The notes beneath the pieces were generated by a model, which made no database searches, was not told the origin of the DNA, and saw nothing but the letters and a program-made list of their open reading frames with translations. A program made the position numbers and the translations under genes. A stretch of DNA of 64,000 nt from Cotesia glomerata (taxonomy: Eukaryota > Arthropoda > Insecta > Hymenoptera > Braconidae): assembly GCF_020080835.1 (NCBI RefSeq), contig NC_058159.1:7502001-7566000 (forward strand), given 5' to 3'. Every line of letters starts with the position of its first letter. The stretch's first letter is position 1. Shown here one piece after another: positions 38,253 to 51,740 of this stretch.

Positions 38253-39259
38253 TTAAGAGAGAATTCTTAGAGCCTGAAGAACAGGTCGCGAGCAAACAGG
38301 ACAGCTGGGGTCGGAGCTCTCGCAGACGCGGTTCCCGCAGTCCAAGCAGAACAAATTGTGTCCGCATGGCACCAGAGCAGCAGTAACCTCTTTGTCGCCG
38401 CAAACTACACACTCGCGACGGCCACCGGCGCTCCCGGTTCCAAGAAGTGAGTCTGTGGGGCTGGCGGGACTGGCAGAGGCCGGAGGCGACGGCCGAGATG
38501 GCAAAGTCACTCCTGGAAAGGACCAGATCGAGGAAGCTGACGCGGTCTGGGACTCGAATGAGGGAGAGTCTCCAAGTCCTTCGTCGCGGTCGATGCCCGC
38601 ACCCCAGATGGCCACCAGGTCGTTCAGGCCCGGAGCCCCGGAGCTGCTGGAGGAACTGCTGCAGCTTCCGCTGCTGGAGAAAGCGCCACTGGTGGATCCG
38701 TTGGAGCCGTTTGACCCGGGAGGGTCCAGGCTGCCCAGAATTGAGCCGAGTCCTCCACGACAGAGAGCGCCGAGCAAGTCAACTTCGTCGCCGGCGAGAC
38801 CCCCGGGGCCGTTGGTTGAGCCGGTGCGTAAGGCGATGTGAGCCTCTATTTCTCGTCTGGCCGCCTCGACGTTCTCTGGCAGGCCGGTCACCTCGAAGAC
38901 GGGCTCCTTGTCACGGCTCGGTGTCACGATGTAGGTGTGAGTCTGGTGCTGGATCCTCTTGATCGTCGCCCCCTTGGGGCCCACTACCAAACCAACAACT
39001 CTGTATGGCACGCGTACCTGGATTGTCACGTGCCCTGGGACTGAAGTCGGTGGACCTGGTGGTGCTCCCAATAAAGCCCCCAAGGAGCTCTTGCGCGAGG
39101 CGCGGATCTGTGAAAAGTGCTCCGCTGCTGAGAGTATCTCGCGTTTGGCACGGGCTACGTCCTCCTTACGGCCTGTCACCACGAACACTGGCTCCTCGCC
39201 TCGGACTGGTGTCTTTATGTACGTGTTGGTCTTTGCACGGAGAGCTTTTATCTTACAGC
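38253..39259 (-). CDS. mex-3: MEX3-family KH/RING RNA-binding protein, last coding exon (partial)
   Basis: This exon encodes 334 residues after a split Gly codon and ends in TAA (38253-38255). Residues 1-50 are the second half of KH1, opening CKIKALRAKTNTYIKTPVRG. KH2 spans about 76-143, with its GxxG loop GPKG at 93-96. A Ser/Gly-rich linker follows (about 180-206), then a SPSFES..SSIWSF stretch that resembles the vertebrate MEX3 SPAFDS..TIWTPF motif. The C-terminal C3HC4 RING uses C283, C286, C298, H300, C304, C307, C319 and C322, and the protein ends RILS much as family members end RIFS. MEX3 proteins bind mRNA 3' UTRs and vertebrate members act as E3 ubiquitin ligases; in Tribolium mex-3 controls caudal in head patterning (recalled knowledge). 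The exon is far richer in GC than its surroundings. The N-terminus and the first half of KH1 lie in an exon not found in this window. The family call is very secure; function in this species is inferred. Confidence 0.96.
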
Positions 39260-39261
39260 CT
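39260..39261 (-). other. mex-3: Splice acceptor of the mex-3 last coding exon
   Basis: On the minus strand the sequence ATTTTTCTGAATTGCAG precedes the exon. The reading frame runs in from it as a split Gly codon (phase 1) followed by CKIKALR. MEX3 proteins read GRQGCKIKALR here, so the junction falls inside the KH1 GxxG loop. This fixes the exon edge better than any in-frame start codon would, because the protein sequence continues upstream of every candidate start. Confidence 0.9.
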
Positions 39262-41040
39262 GCAATTCAGAAAAATAATCACATTAATATAACATTTTTC
39301 AATCATTTTTTAGTTTTTTAAATTTAAGCTGACTCAATTTTTTTTTTTATTTAATTAAAAACTTATTTCAATTCTAAATAATTGTAAAGATGAAGCATCG
39401 CCTCAGGGAGGAGAATAACTAAAAGACAGGAAACTGGAAGTTGTGAGCAAAGGAAGAAGAGGATCGCGACCCGGTCTCTGGACCCGAAGACTCTGGCCTT
39501 GAGTCGGCGCAATGCTAGCAATGCAGGTGAACCACTCTCATACTCATCCGCGACTTATATTATACACTCCATACCCCGTCTTTATCTTCGCCCATAGACC
39601 CCGCTGATACTCAATAAGAACGTGTATTCTCCGCTACTCCATCGCGTGTCCGTACAATTTACTTTATTTTATACAAGATATACTGAAGCTTCTTTTAAAA
39701 ATTCATTAAATCAAATCCAAATATTGACTAAAATCACTCGAAAAAGAAAAAAAAATCAATTGCATAATACATTAAATGGCAATGCAATGCAATGTCGAGG
39801 CTTTTAAATCCCCAAGGACGTTCGGAGTCTGGATCCAACAAACAATCTTGACATAAATACGTTTCGAACTGTGAGTAATCTTTTTAAACAGACAGCGCAA
39901 ACATCAACATCAACATCAACAATAACAACAACAAGGGAAAGTAACAAGACCTTTGTACGTACTCTGTTTAAAGTTTTAAAATCCCACCGGCAAAAAACGC
40001 CCGAGCAACCAACCACACCTTGGAAAAAATATAAAAAATAAAAAGTATTGGATGAATTTATTTATAAAATATTGCACGAGGTCAAGCATCGATTTATTTA
40101 ATTATTTATAATATAAAAATAAAATAAAAAAATATAAATATAAAAAAGTATTTAATAAAAATAATTTAAGATTGGTGCTTGGTATTGCTGGAAGAACCCG
40201 AAGGCGAAAGACCTCAGAACTGAGTCGACGACTCGGTGGGTCAACCAGTATATATGTGAGAATGTGTGGATCGGATCGGCAGGTGAGAGCTCCGAGCTCG
40301 TGCAGGTACGGGCATACCGATCCGGTGTCGTCGGGGCAATCCAACACTACAAACACACCAAACCGATGATCCTCATCCTTTGAGAGAAAATATGCACTCG
40401 CTGCATAGAGGAAAATTATTGTTGATGGTGGATGCAGTATGTTTAATATATAATAATATAATAGTGGTTAGGTGTCCACGCGACGAACAACAAGAATAGT
40501 AAGAATAAAGAACGCGTCGAGAGGGGGCGTGGGTCGTAGACAGTTGAAGGGCCGCGGCCAAGGTGAAACGTAAACGGACGGACGAGCGAACCAACGAACT
40601 GGTGAACGGGTGTAGAGCTCGTACTGTGGAATACGAGTAGTTATATACTTATACACAAATGTGTATTATGTGTGTGCAACTTGAGACAAGGGAGAAGAAA
40701 AGCTGGATGAAGATGGAGATGGAGCCAGTGGTAGTCTTGGTAGTTGTGCTAGTAGGCTCCTTCGCTTTGTCCATCGCGAAATTAACCGACAAACCAAGTT
40801 AAGACAAAGGCCGCTAAACCGACAGCCTTTCTCTTTCTATCTTAATATTCATATTCAATACTTTGTCTTCTGATAATGTTACGCTCGATTAACAAGCCTT
40901 ACAATAAAAGTATAGTGTCTCTTTGGAGTAGAAGTAATCTAAGGAATAACACCTAACCCGCATGTTATGCTTCAATTCATCGGGCAAAGATATCACAGGC
41001 TTTTATATTTTTTGGATTTTAATTAGTGTTTTGATATATG
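39262..41040. other. mex-3 intron, proximal part, no element recognised
   Basis: Moderate-GC stretches at about 39390-39560, 40170-40370 and 40490-40640 contain short frames on both strands, none with a domain. An (ATCAAC)n tract lies near 39899-39920. Nothing else can be supported. Confidence 0.5.
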
Positions 41041-41644
41041 TACACAGAAAGAAAAATTTCTTGACTAGAGAACAAAATTCTTGGCTCAAGAAAATTTTCG
41101 GGTGCCTGAAGGAAGACCGAAGTTGTGTTGGCCGAAGTAAAAATTTTTCTTGAAATTCTATTCTCGGTGGAAGTCATTTTTTTTTTAATTCAAATTATCA
41201 TAAATACTTGATACAATAAATTTTTATATTTGATCAAGATTTTTAGATACTATAGGGAAGTAGCGTCACCTACTTTAGCTGAGAAAAAATTTTCTTACCT
41301 TGAGAAAATTTTTCTCTTGAATATTTGATATCCAGTTTATATTATTTTAGCGTGCAATTATACATATTGAATGGAAAAAAAAATGATTTAATATTATTTG
41401 ATCTTCTTATTTGACATGGTAATCAATAAAAATATTAATGAAAATTTACTTCTATCGAAATATTTAATTTTTTGGAGCAAGAGGCTAAATTTTTTCAAAA
41501 CAAGAAGATTTTCTTGACTTAAATAAATTTTCTTGGATCAAGATACGAATAAGTGAAATTTCTTGTGTCAAAAAAAAATTTTTTTTTTAAATAATTAGGA
41601 AGAAAAATATTTTCTTGGCTTAAGTAAAATTTTTTTTCTGTGTA
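41041..41644. mobile_element. Palindromic element, TACACAG ends, 604 bp
   Basis: It opens TACACAGAAAGAAAAATTTC and closes with the inverted form (AAATTTTTTTTCTGTGTA). The interior repeats short motifs such as CAAGAAAATTTTC and TTTCTTG in both orientations, giving many internal foldback units. There is no coding frame. The ends and interior are close to those of the 53545-53749 copy. Confidence 0.7.
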
Positions 41645-41886
41645 ATAACAAATTTAAAAAATTTGATTAAATTTGTTAAATAATAATTATTATATTAAGG
41701 CAGTAGGCAGAAGCTCTTTATTCTCACGGTTCATCATATAATATAATAACGATAAAACAAAATAAAAGTGTAACGCGAGGAATCAATATATAAACCCGAA
41801 TCTCTCTGTCTCTCTCGTTATTCCTCGGGTTCTAGAATTTTCCAGCCCCTGTACCTACTGTATACATGGCTATATCAATGTATGTA

Positions 41887-41889
<3 letters not shown>

Positions 41890-41943
<54 letters not shown>
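41890..41943. repeat. (TA)n microsatellite
   Basis: About 27 TA units, yielding alternating Tyr-Ile frames that are artefacts. Confidence 0.96.
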
Positions 41944-41947
<4 letters not shown>

Positions 41948-43445
41948 ACAGTGGCGAGTTGAGCGAGTCCATCACGAATGCGCCACACATGAAGCATATC
42001 GCGGGCTGAATTTTTCTCAATAGACTCTAGAATGACTCGGCAAATAGTTTTCACGGCACGTGGAATTTTTTGAGCCGAAATTGACATTTGAAAAGTACAA
42101 GCTTGTCATTTGTATAATAAATGTTCAATAAAATGGTAATTGGGAGTAAGAACCGAGGATAAGGATTTATCTTACGGTCGGATGTCGGACGGAACAGAGG
42201 CCCAATGGATTCTGTTATTTCGAATTACCCACCGGAGCAAATGGTAACTGTCGGCCCGACAAACGGCTCCACAAAATCATATGCCCAGTAGACCTCAGGA
42301 GTCTGATCTTCGGTTTAGTTATTTTTTATTTTATTATTTAAAATAAAACAAAGATTAAGAAAAAAGGAGCAGCAAATATGAAAATAAAAATAAAAAATTA
42401 AGGAATAGTAACGAATAACGAAAAAGCCATCTGCGTGCGCGGCACTTTAGTAATTGCTCCCCGAGAAATGGAGAACGCCTACCGAAATTCCTTTTCAGGG
42501 TCTTTTCGGTATACTTATATATACTTATACTTATATTATGCTAGTCTTCTCTCGTTCATATCTGCAGAGTCCAGTCCAATCGATACACAAGTATCTCTCA
42601 TACTTTTACGCTCTCATACTCTGCAGTTCTTTTGTGTTTAGTGCACCCAACAGAGTGATTTCGGTGCCAATGCATCAATTACTTTCTCTCCTCGTTTCTC
42701 CGGCCAACAAAAACCGCCAATTTCCATATATTTATCCCAAAAAATAAAATAATAAAAATAATAATAAATAAAGCATTTTTTTGCTCTTATATATTATGTA
42801 AATTACCCGTAAAGAATTAAGCCCCTTATCCTAAAAATTATTCTTCTATTCTTTAAAAATTATCCACGGCTGTCTGTCAATTGAAACAAAGGGAAAATTC
42901 TGAAAAATCTAAAATAACTTTTCGTTGTAACAGTGGAGATAATTACAAGTTACAAGTTATAAGAGTAAAAAATGAAAGTAAGACAAAAAAGAGGAAAGAG
43001 GATGGAGATTGGAGGTTAAGTACTTTAGTTGGTTTAGTTACGAAAAGGGCAATAAATAAAGGCAATAACAAAACCATAAAATCCCAAGTACACCTTAAAT
43101 GTATAAATATATAAAATAAGAGTTAAAGTGTAGCACAAGTTGAGATAAAAAATGAGAAAAAGGGGCAGCCGGTACGCACAGTATGCACAGTATGCACTCT
43201 ACTCACTCCATTCCATACCTTAGCGCACCAGGATCACCAGGAGGAAAGGAGGAAAGGAGGAATAAGAGAATAAAGAAGCTCGGTATGGGTGAGTCGAGAT
43301 TTAAAAAAATAAAAGGTATTCTCTCTCCTGGACGTATAGGACGTACCGTCGTCGGTGGGCACGAGTCGCGAGCCGGCGCGAGTACAAGTTTCTCAGGCAG
43401 GTCAGTGAAACTGCGCCGTCAAGTTGAAGGCCAACACCCCCACAG

Positions 43446-43478
43446 TGCATCGCATCGCATCCCATCGCATCGCATCGC
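43446..43478. repeat. (GCATC)n minisatellite
   Basis: Six to seven 5-bp units with one CCATC variant. Confidence 0.85.
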
Positions 43479-43599
43479 CGGACGAGGAGGAACCCATACT
43501 CACACTCACATATATCAGTGTGCAGAGTACTTTCTGCTGTACAATCTATTCCGTGTCTGTATACGCCATATGTCAGTGTGTCTTTCTCCCCACCTGACA

Positions 43600-43639
43600 T
43601 ACACTTACACTTACACTCACATTCACATTCGCATTCGCA
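43600..43639. repeat. (ACACTT/ACATTC)n hexamer repeat
   Basis: Six-base units drift from ACACTT through CACATT to GCATTC. On the minus strand the frame becomes alternating Cys and Glu/Lys, an artefact. Confidence 0.8.
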
Positions 43640-44608
43640 GGACTGTACATAACAGCGATGGTGTTGGTGACGACTCATCCCCCGCATATTTAACTCCTAT
43701 ATATAATAATATCCCTCTACTCAGTTCTCCAGATATTTCTCTCTTTACACGTACTTATATTTTTCAACTACTACTTCCATTATTTCTTAAAGACTTGTTA
43801 ATAATACTCTCACAATAAGATGTTTACTTTACTATACTTATAAAAAAATAGAATTGAATTTAAAAAAAAAAAAAAAAATTATTATCACGCATCAAATAGA
43901 AAATTGTTTAATTAAATTATTTTTTACTTGATTCAAAAAATTTTTTTCGCTCGAAATATTTTGTCCTTAATTAACTCAATTATTTATCAGAATAATTGAA
44001 ATAAAAAAATGACAATAGTATTGAAACAATCCCCTGAAAATGACACATCAGCAAATTAGCCCGTCTATTAATCTCCATGAAATAAAGAAAAGACAAATAA
44101 AATGAAAATAGCTGGCATTTGGCTGTCGTATTTTATTTGATGTCTTAAAAGGGCATTTAATATATATAAATACATAATAATAATAAAAGTTATAAAAAAG
44201 TGAGGGAGAAGGAGATAGGAGAGTGCGATCGATTTCCGTGACCTCGCCAAGGAGGCGACGACCGGCACGGGACCTCGGAGAATCTCGTTTATACATTTAT
44301 ACATTTATACATTTATACGTGCATACCCACTTTACTATGCACGCAAACCTGATAAAAGACTCAACTGGGCATTCCCTACTGTGTTCCCGTACTCCCGTAG
44401 CTCTTACTCAACGAAACCAACTCTTATTATCATTTTTTCATTACTCGCATGCTTGAGTATCTCTCCGTATAACAATCATATAATTTTTCAACTACTAAAT
44501 CTTAATAAACAAATAATATCGATGTATTTAAAATAAAGTTTCAAGTGATATGGGTTTTACTGACGAGTCACTGGTTATATATAATATATAATATATAATA
44601 GTTAGTTA

Positions 44609-44767
44609 TAGCAGTGTCGCTGAAATAACCGGGCTTGGATAAAGTGCAATGGACGGAAAGATCGCGCATGCACTTACGTCCGTTCTATTCGCTTTAGTTG
44701 CCGTGTATAGATTCAGATATACATAGATGTACATTGAATTGGTTTGTTTGAGCATGCAGCGACACTA
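44609..44767. mobile_element. Possible short TIR element (AGTGTCGCTG)
   Basis: AGTGTCGCTG near 44613 has an exact inverted copy, CAGCGACACT, at 44757-44766, with TA at both edges. The interior is about 130 bp and not palindromic. Ten matching bases plus the TA edges make a small Tc1/mariner-type non-autonomous element plausible but not certain. Confidence 0.35.
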
Positions 44768-47700
44768 CCAACTAAAACACCAGCGCAATAAACCAAGAGA
44801 GCAATAGAGAGAGAGAGAGAGAGAGTTTAAACTTTTATCTCGGTCTGTTTAGTTTCGGAATCGTCATCACATGCGGACGAGCTTTTTCGTCGTCGTTGGG
44901 TCTTTCTTTATCTTTATCTTTAGCTCGGTAACCAACTAATGTCTACGTACCAACAGAAATAGAAAGAGAAAGAGCTAAAGCAAGATTAATACTGGTTACT
45001 ACGTCGGAGACGAATGACAGTGGGGGTCACACTATATTAAGATTGAACTCTACTGACATCGACGACAATTCAACCGGTTCATGCCTTTCGATGAGTAACA
45101 AGCCTTAAAAATAATTCAATTACTATACATTATACATTATACCCTGCATGTACTGCTCGGTGTATAAATTTAATAAGCAAAGGTTTGTTATCCATATATC
45201 CATATATCCTTATCCACGTACTCTTAGTCAAGAACAACTGGACCCGCAGTTAATTACCCCCCAGAGTATATCCGCATGAAGATGACTACCACCAGTGCGA
45301 CTATCTTTCTTCACTTACATCCATACAATACTGCAGTTATAGTTATAGTGTAACTTTACTAGAGCAAGTACCTCTCAAGTAGCTATTCAGCATCATCCTC
45401 CTTGCTCTTTCTACACTCTCATACAAATATAAATACAAATACATGTCGACGGTGCATTCTAACGCTCTTACTCTCGAGTCCCTCCATATAGCTCGGAGCT
45501 CGCAGCTCAACGGGATCTCCCCGACCAAGATACATACAACACACTACATACTACCACTACTGATGCAACTCAAGTACCTCAACGTGTTCCTGACTAACCA
45601 GAGTATTAATATCAGCCGAGCACTGACCCGAGCCAACGTATTAGTGAATCAACATAATTGTCAACTATTTCACACTGTTTATTATCATTATTATTATTCA
45701 ATGTATTTTAAACTAAAATCATCAATAATTAATTCCATCGGACGGATGAATAATAAATAAATAAATGCATAGACGAGACAGGCTGCGCTGTGGAGTGAAT
45801 TACAATAAAAATAGAGAGGAAGGTTATTGCCGGTCAGTTACATCATACAATGGGATGATGAAACAAGATGATTGGGAAGTGGTTGCTAATCGGTCGATTG
45901 ACTTTTCATAGATGGTAATGCTAACAGAATCGTTTAAGAGTTGCCTACTGGTTTACATTTTAAGCTCTTTGACTCTCTTGCTGCTGTTTGTCTCTAATAT
46001 TTATTATTATTTATAGAGAGTACAACACTTGGCAGTGATAGTTAATAGTTGTGCTTAGGTTGTTGGTTGTTGGTGGTGACTGCCCACCTATAACGAGTAT
46101 AGCCTTTCTGCTTACATTAAACATTAAACAGTGTCATACGGTTTACTTGTACACGGTTTTGTAGATGTACATACACAGTCCTTAGCCCCCCCTATCAGCA
46201 TATCAACATAGACACATAGACACGTTGACTCACTACAAATGCTCTCAAGTTGACCGGAAATTTCTATTATCTGTTTCGTAACTCTTTCTCCGAGAGAACC
46301 AGGAAGACTAATTTTATTGTCAGCGTTATTTTATTTTATTTTATTTTCATAGGCATTTTATTTTATTTGAGTATGACTATACGGTTAATTTTATAAATAG
46401 CTGGATGATTTTAGGAGCAAAATGGAGTGCTCTGCTCCAAGAAAAGAGATTATGTCCATGTGAATAAATAATATAAATAACGAACGACAAACGGTGAGCA
46501 GTTTTTTGTGTCCGAAGAACGATAGCTGACAATGGAGATAAGTTTTAGAGCATCAAAAGAGTATGAAATAATAATAATAAAGAATAAAAGAACTTTAGAT
46601 TTATAAGATCCTCTGAATTTTAAGAAACTGAGTAGAACTGGAGCCCTGAGCTGGCCCAAAGACGAGTTGGTGGGTTGCAAAACTCAAGGACCCACTATAC
46701 TTGGGTAAACGGCTAAACAGACCAAAAATTTATAACAGCGCAGTAGGTGCATGTGAGGTTGAATTTGTTTTTTTGGGCAAAAACCGGCAGATGAAATTCG
46801 AGGCCGATTATTTTTTAACAAAAAAATTTTACCGGGCTCTTTTGTTCCCTTCCCCACCTCCGGGACGTTTTAGTATAAGTATAAGTATAAGTATATCAGT
46901 GAGGAACCTTTCTATCTCCCATTTTGTCGTACATCTATGTCTCAGACAGCCGTTGTTATTTTTTACGGGGAAAAAGATTTTTATTCAAACGAAAACGGAA
47001 AAAAAGCCATTGAAAAATAAAACACCAAAATTACTTTAAGAAAAAATAAATTTTATAAAATAAAAATTAAATTTTAAACTGACATATTTTTTCTGTAAAA
47101 CTCAAAATTTTATATTTTATATTATATATTAATGATGTAGAGTAACCAAAGTGTTTTAATTTCGCTCCGAGTCGCAACAGCTGCGTCCGCTACGTCGCGT
47201 TGGTCGCTTACTCCTCCATGTACAAATGTATATACTCAAAAATATGTATGTATGTAGGAGCCGAGTTTAGTTAGAGTAGCTGATGTGAGTACATACTTAT
47301 ATATTAACACGTGTACAAGAGCTTGAAACGACGCTCAACGCTCGACGAATAGACCCGACCGGTTGGATGATAGGACTCGAGACTGAGAATGAGAATGAGA
47401 GTTGACTCACCGACCTGGCACTCAGGATATATTAATCGCGCTAAACTAATATTATATAAATATAAATATCTAACTGTTTGACATAAACATTTGTCTACCA
47501 CTTTTTTTTTTTTCCTTCAATATCAAATCACAGAAATTTTAATCAAAAAATTTTAAAAACTCGGTAGATCATTTTCACTCCAAATTTTTAATTTAAAAAA
47601 TTTAGATCATTGACCTCGTGAAAAAAATTTTAATCTCTAATTAAGAACAAGTTCTGCGAAAATGGTCTGAGTTTAACAATTGAAATGAATACTTATTGTG

Positions 47701-49031
47701 GTGTTTACTAAATAAAATGAAATATCAATAAAACATTGTAATATAAATACATAAACAGTTCCAAGAAGCGAAATGAAATTTTGAAAATATAAAAACCTTG
47801 ATAAGAGTGGCGTCGAGTGGGTGGTATGTTAAATATTTCAGTACACACAGCTAAACAGATATTATTTGTTTAGGAAGTAAATAAAGCGTTACACATGACA
47901 GAACTCGGACTATTACCTGGCAACGTAATGCTCTATGTACTAATGTACTAATATAAGTGATATGTGGAATAGAAAGAGCGAATAGAAGCGTGGGGACACT
48001 CTTGTATAACATAAAACGTTTAGTGTTTAGCTGTACTCTACCCTTTGCTTGTATTTTGTCCTCACACGATATAAAACCAGTTCAGACATGTTATATTATA
48101 TTGACTAATATACCTTTAATAAATAAATAAATATTAGTATCTATCCGTTACGCACATTGACCGCTTTCGCCAACTTCTCCATTGAGCAACACTACTCATT
48201 TTTACTCCAAATATCCGATAATTTTTACAAAACCGCGACTTGTGTTTATTTTATAAAACGTGATTATGTGATTAGATTAGATTAGACGAGATGGTAATTG
48301 CAAATTTACCGTAAATGGAGTTACTGAATGAATGAATGAATAAATGAAAGTGTCGCGGGTTAAGTAAACACGAGTGTACGGCGAACATTAAATAAAAATA
48401 CAGCATTTAAATGCATACATTAAAATCAATCGGTTGAAGATAAATAAAAATAATGTCAATACGTTCGTTCATTTAATCAATGGCCTATCCAACAGCGCAT
48501 ATACATCCTTACAATACAAAGAGGACGGCTAAACCGGCAATAAAACCCCAGTCCGTCACATATGAGCGCGAGACTGCTTATAGCTGTTGTAGTGATTCGC
48601 AAATCCGATTCGAATAATCCATTCATTGGAATAGAGTATATACACGCGTCAACTTCACGATACGCTTAGATCTTTTTTTTTTCTTTTTTTTTTTTTCAGC
48701 GGTGACTACATTGGTGAAATTATGCATACGAGGAGTTTGTAAATTAGATTAATCAAATCAAGCTGACTACTTTTTTTTTTTTTTTTTTTTTTAATATTCT
48801 AAGTAGTCTCTAATATATGTCAGCTATTATATATTAATCTGTATTTATCAGTTATACATATGTGGACCATATGACTCGACAGTCGCGCCACGTGTCTCTA
48901 CTACACACGTATACATGTGTAGATATAAATTTATTTAGTATTATTACACTAAATTCGATTTTATTGATTAAACAGTTAATAATTGTGACGCCGAGTTTTA
49001 TCAACAGATAGATTCATTCATCGGTTTATTA

Positions 49032-49095
<64 letters not shown>

Positions 49096-51254
49096 TAATA
49101 AAATTAAAAATCAATACTCTGTTACGATAATATGATAATGCTAAATAATTTATGGGTGAAAAATAGTCGCTCGTAAAAATCGTGTCCTTGGAGAGAATCT
49201 AAGAATATTTAAGATACTAAAATTCGAATTTAAATTATATGTATTAGTAAATTTTTTTTTTTTATCATAGTTTTTTGCCGGCTGACAAAGTTTAGAGATA
49301 AAATATGGATTATATATGTCGAAAAATAGTTTGTTTCATTTAATTTAAATTATTTTCGGAGTAATTAATGTCAGTGTGACAAGTTCAAGGTCTTAAGAGC
49401 AGCTTGAGAGTATAATAATCGGAGGAAAAAAAGAATATATTAAATAAAACGTAGATGTGATGTAGATCAATTATTGAGTGTGCAGTGTCGGCTGTCGATG
49501 ATAAAAAATAAAAAAGTAAAAATATCTAAGTATAGTTATGGCCTCAAGAGCATACAGAATTTTATTGTACAACTGAGAACCGGATTAGCGCGATATACGC
49601 CAATGGTTTCCATGGGAACTCTTTTTCTTTGTATTGTACATCTACATATACATGTATACATTTACACATACATCGACATACAGCATAAGGAATGAAGAAC
49701 GACGACAGAACAGAACCGTGAGCGGGCGTCTCATCGTGTGTCTTCCTATCGTCTTTTTTCTTAATATTTGCGATGAGAAGCTAAATAAAAGATAACTAAA
49801 CTTTTAAGAACAAGCAGAAGAAAGAGGACCGACCGGGTGAGGCACCGGAGGGAACGAGAAAAGGAGAAAATAACTATAAAAGTTAACCCAAATGGAAACA
49901 ACTACCACTAGCGCACACATTAACAGATTAATGTGCTTCTGTGGTATGTGTTCTTCAAAGACTCCTGCTCCAGACTGAAATCATCGGACAGCGCACCGGT
50001 TTTGGCGCGCGACGCAAATAAAGAAATTCCCTACCGCTATATACATATATATAATACACGGCCTCTACCTCTAGATTCTCATTAGTGACATCCCTTTTTT
50101 ATTTAACATATTATTTCCTCCTTTTTGGTCCAGACCATTCGTCATGCCTCCAACAATCACCGATATTAGTTAATTAATTTTACGATTATTATTTTACATT
50201 TTATTATCTGAGCTTTTCAAGTGACCGCCACTTTTTTTATCTTCTGTTAATTTTTAGTTTTTAAGCTACAAGGACAATCGAGATTATTATATTATCATGT
50301 TATTTTACTCGAGTACTTGACCAGGGTAATTTAATTCAACGTCAAAGAGAATTTCTCTGGAGCACGTTCTAGTTGTCGCCGTGATAGCGATATATCGGTC
50401 TAGTCAGTCAGTAAAAACTTGAATTAAAAATTTTTTGTTCATTTAATTACCCTTCTATAAATATACACCAGAGAATTATTTTTTATATCACTTAACTTGA
50501 GAATAAACTATCAAGTTGTAATTGTAAGTGTAACCTGATTAAAATAATTCCAAGACAGTCTTGATTTTTTTTGCTGACGAGTGACGTACTTGCGATAAGA
50601 AATTACGCGGGAGTTTTATTTCCGCGCGTGTCACTGCTCGGATGAATTAGAATGGTCCTAGCTCTGCGGTAGGTAACAAATTAAACATAGTGATGATTCA
50701 CTCGTCAAAAGATTCCAAACGTGAAAGCAGATTCTGATTGCGTAAAATTACAAACTGTAAGCGCTTTTAGTTTTTAATTATTCAAATTTAACGACTTAAT
50801 TTTTCTGTTTAATTTTAACTAGTTAACTACAGTGTGTAGAGTCTGTAGTCTACAATTAATACCCAGAGTAAGGAATACAAACATGTAACATAACAATGAA
50901 AAGAGTTTTCACTCGAAGAATTTTATTGAGCTTGGAGTAAATAAAAGTAGGCGGGTTGTATTTTCGCGACAAGGAAACGACCGCGGACCACGATCGATCG
51001 TGAAAGGCCCACCAGTCGATGTCGATATTTATACATACATATATATGTTGCTGTTATATTAACTTTTATTCCTGAGTCAACTCTCAGAATGGCGAAATCA
51101 AATACTTTTATCCTTGAGTTGAGTATTTTATCTGTTTTCTACTTACGAAATTTTTCATTTGGCTAATTGAATCAGTTTAAATTTTATTAATATATATATT
51201 TATCGTAAAGCTATTCATGCTGTATGTTATGTCGATTATTATTTCTCTTCCCAG
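44768..51254. other. mex-3 intron, no gene recognised
   Basis: A (GA)n run lies at 44807-44825, a TATAAG repeat near 46871-46895, an AATG repeat near 48326-48348 and a (TA)n array at 49038-49092. Several moderate-GC stretches exist (44.9-45.6 and 46.6-47.0 kb) without domain-bearing frames. Confidence 0.5.
49038..49092. repeat. (TA)n microsatellite
   Basis: About 27 TA units. GTTTATTAAACA on the left and TGTTTAATAAA on the right extend it into a larger foldback. Confidence 0.95.
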
Positions 51255-51318
51255 AAGTAAAATTCCCTGAAAGACCGCGACAACCAAGAGATGAAGATAT
51301 TAAATACTCTCATTACAT
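51255..51318 (+). other. Candidate exon, unrecognised protein
   Basis: A strong acceptor (TTATTTCTCTTCCCAG) precedes a frame reading KFPERPRQPRDEDIKYSHYI in phase 1. The composition is protein-like, with charged and proline-rich residues unlike surrounding chance frames. No good donor follows. The frame runs on to a stop at about 51407, and an AATAAA lies near 51352, so it could be a terminal exon. I do not recognise the protein. It lies in the mex-3 intron on the opposite strand. Its right limit as given is approximate. Confidence 0.25.
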
Positions 51319-51544
51319 TATTAGTTATTTCATTTTATTACCAAGCCGGCGAATAAAATCTTCTGCTCTTTATATAATTTTAATTATAAATTTCAATCTT
51401 ATTAATTAAATCATGTAAAATTTTAATTACATTTTATTAAATGTCAGGATGTAAAATATTAATTTTCTCCATTATTTTACAAATTAATTGAATGATTAAA
51501 TTTTAATAATAAAATATTATTACAAAAAAAAAAATAAATATAAT

Positions 51545-51740
51545 ATTAGATAGCTTAAATGTAGCATGTTGTGTGCATCGGACCTCGTGGTGGCAAACTG
51601 CATCGCGGCGCGTGTAACCGGGGTCCCCCCTTGTCGGTCGCGCATCCCACCCGTGGTTTCCGCCGGCCTTGGAGCCACTGAACCACTCCGTGGTTCAACG
51701 ATTCGATGTCTCCGCGGTTCTCAACTTTTATTTAACCAGA
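51545..51740. other. Isolated GC-rich island
   Basis: About 190 bp, with a core near 51570-51700 that is clearly GC- and CpG-rich between flanks of almost pure A and T. Both strands are open for some 50 codons (plus-strand frame MLCASDLVVANC..., minus-strand frame with EWF/VVQWLQGRRKPR-type reading). Neither is recognised. It contains CCACTCCGTGGTTCAACG, a small palindrome. Confidence 0.35.

Larger units (their letters stand above)
41645..44608. other. mex-3 intron with microsatellites
   Basis: Besides the (TA)n, (GCATC)n and (ACATTC/ACACTT)n tracts listed separately, the sequence between about 42200 and 43700 is of mixed composition. A 211-codon frame at 43183-43818 is built largely on the repeat tracts and is not accepted as a gene. 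Confidence 0.5.

Noticed and set aside
38356..39321. Several plus-strand frames of 68-171 codons
   Set aside because: They are antisense shadows of the GC-rich mex-3 exon, whose protein on the minus strand is unmistakable.
43183..43818. 211-codon plus-strand frame, the longest after mex-3
   Set aside because: Much of it is translated repeat ((GCATC)n giving HRIPSHRIA, hexamer repeat giving YTYTYTHIHIRIRR). It has no domain, and overlapping frames are open on the other strand.
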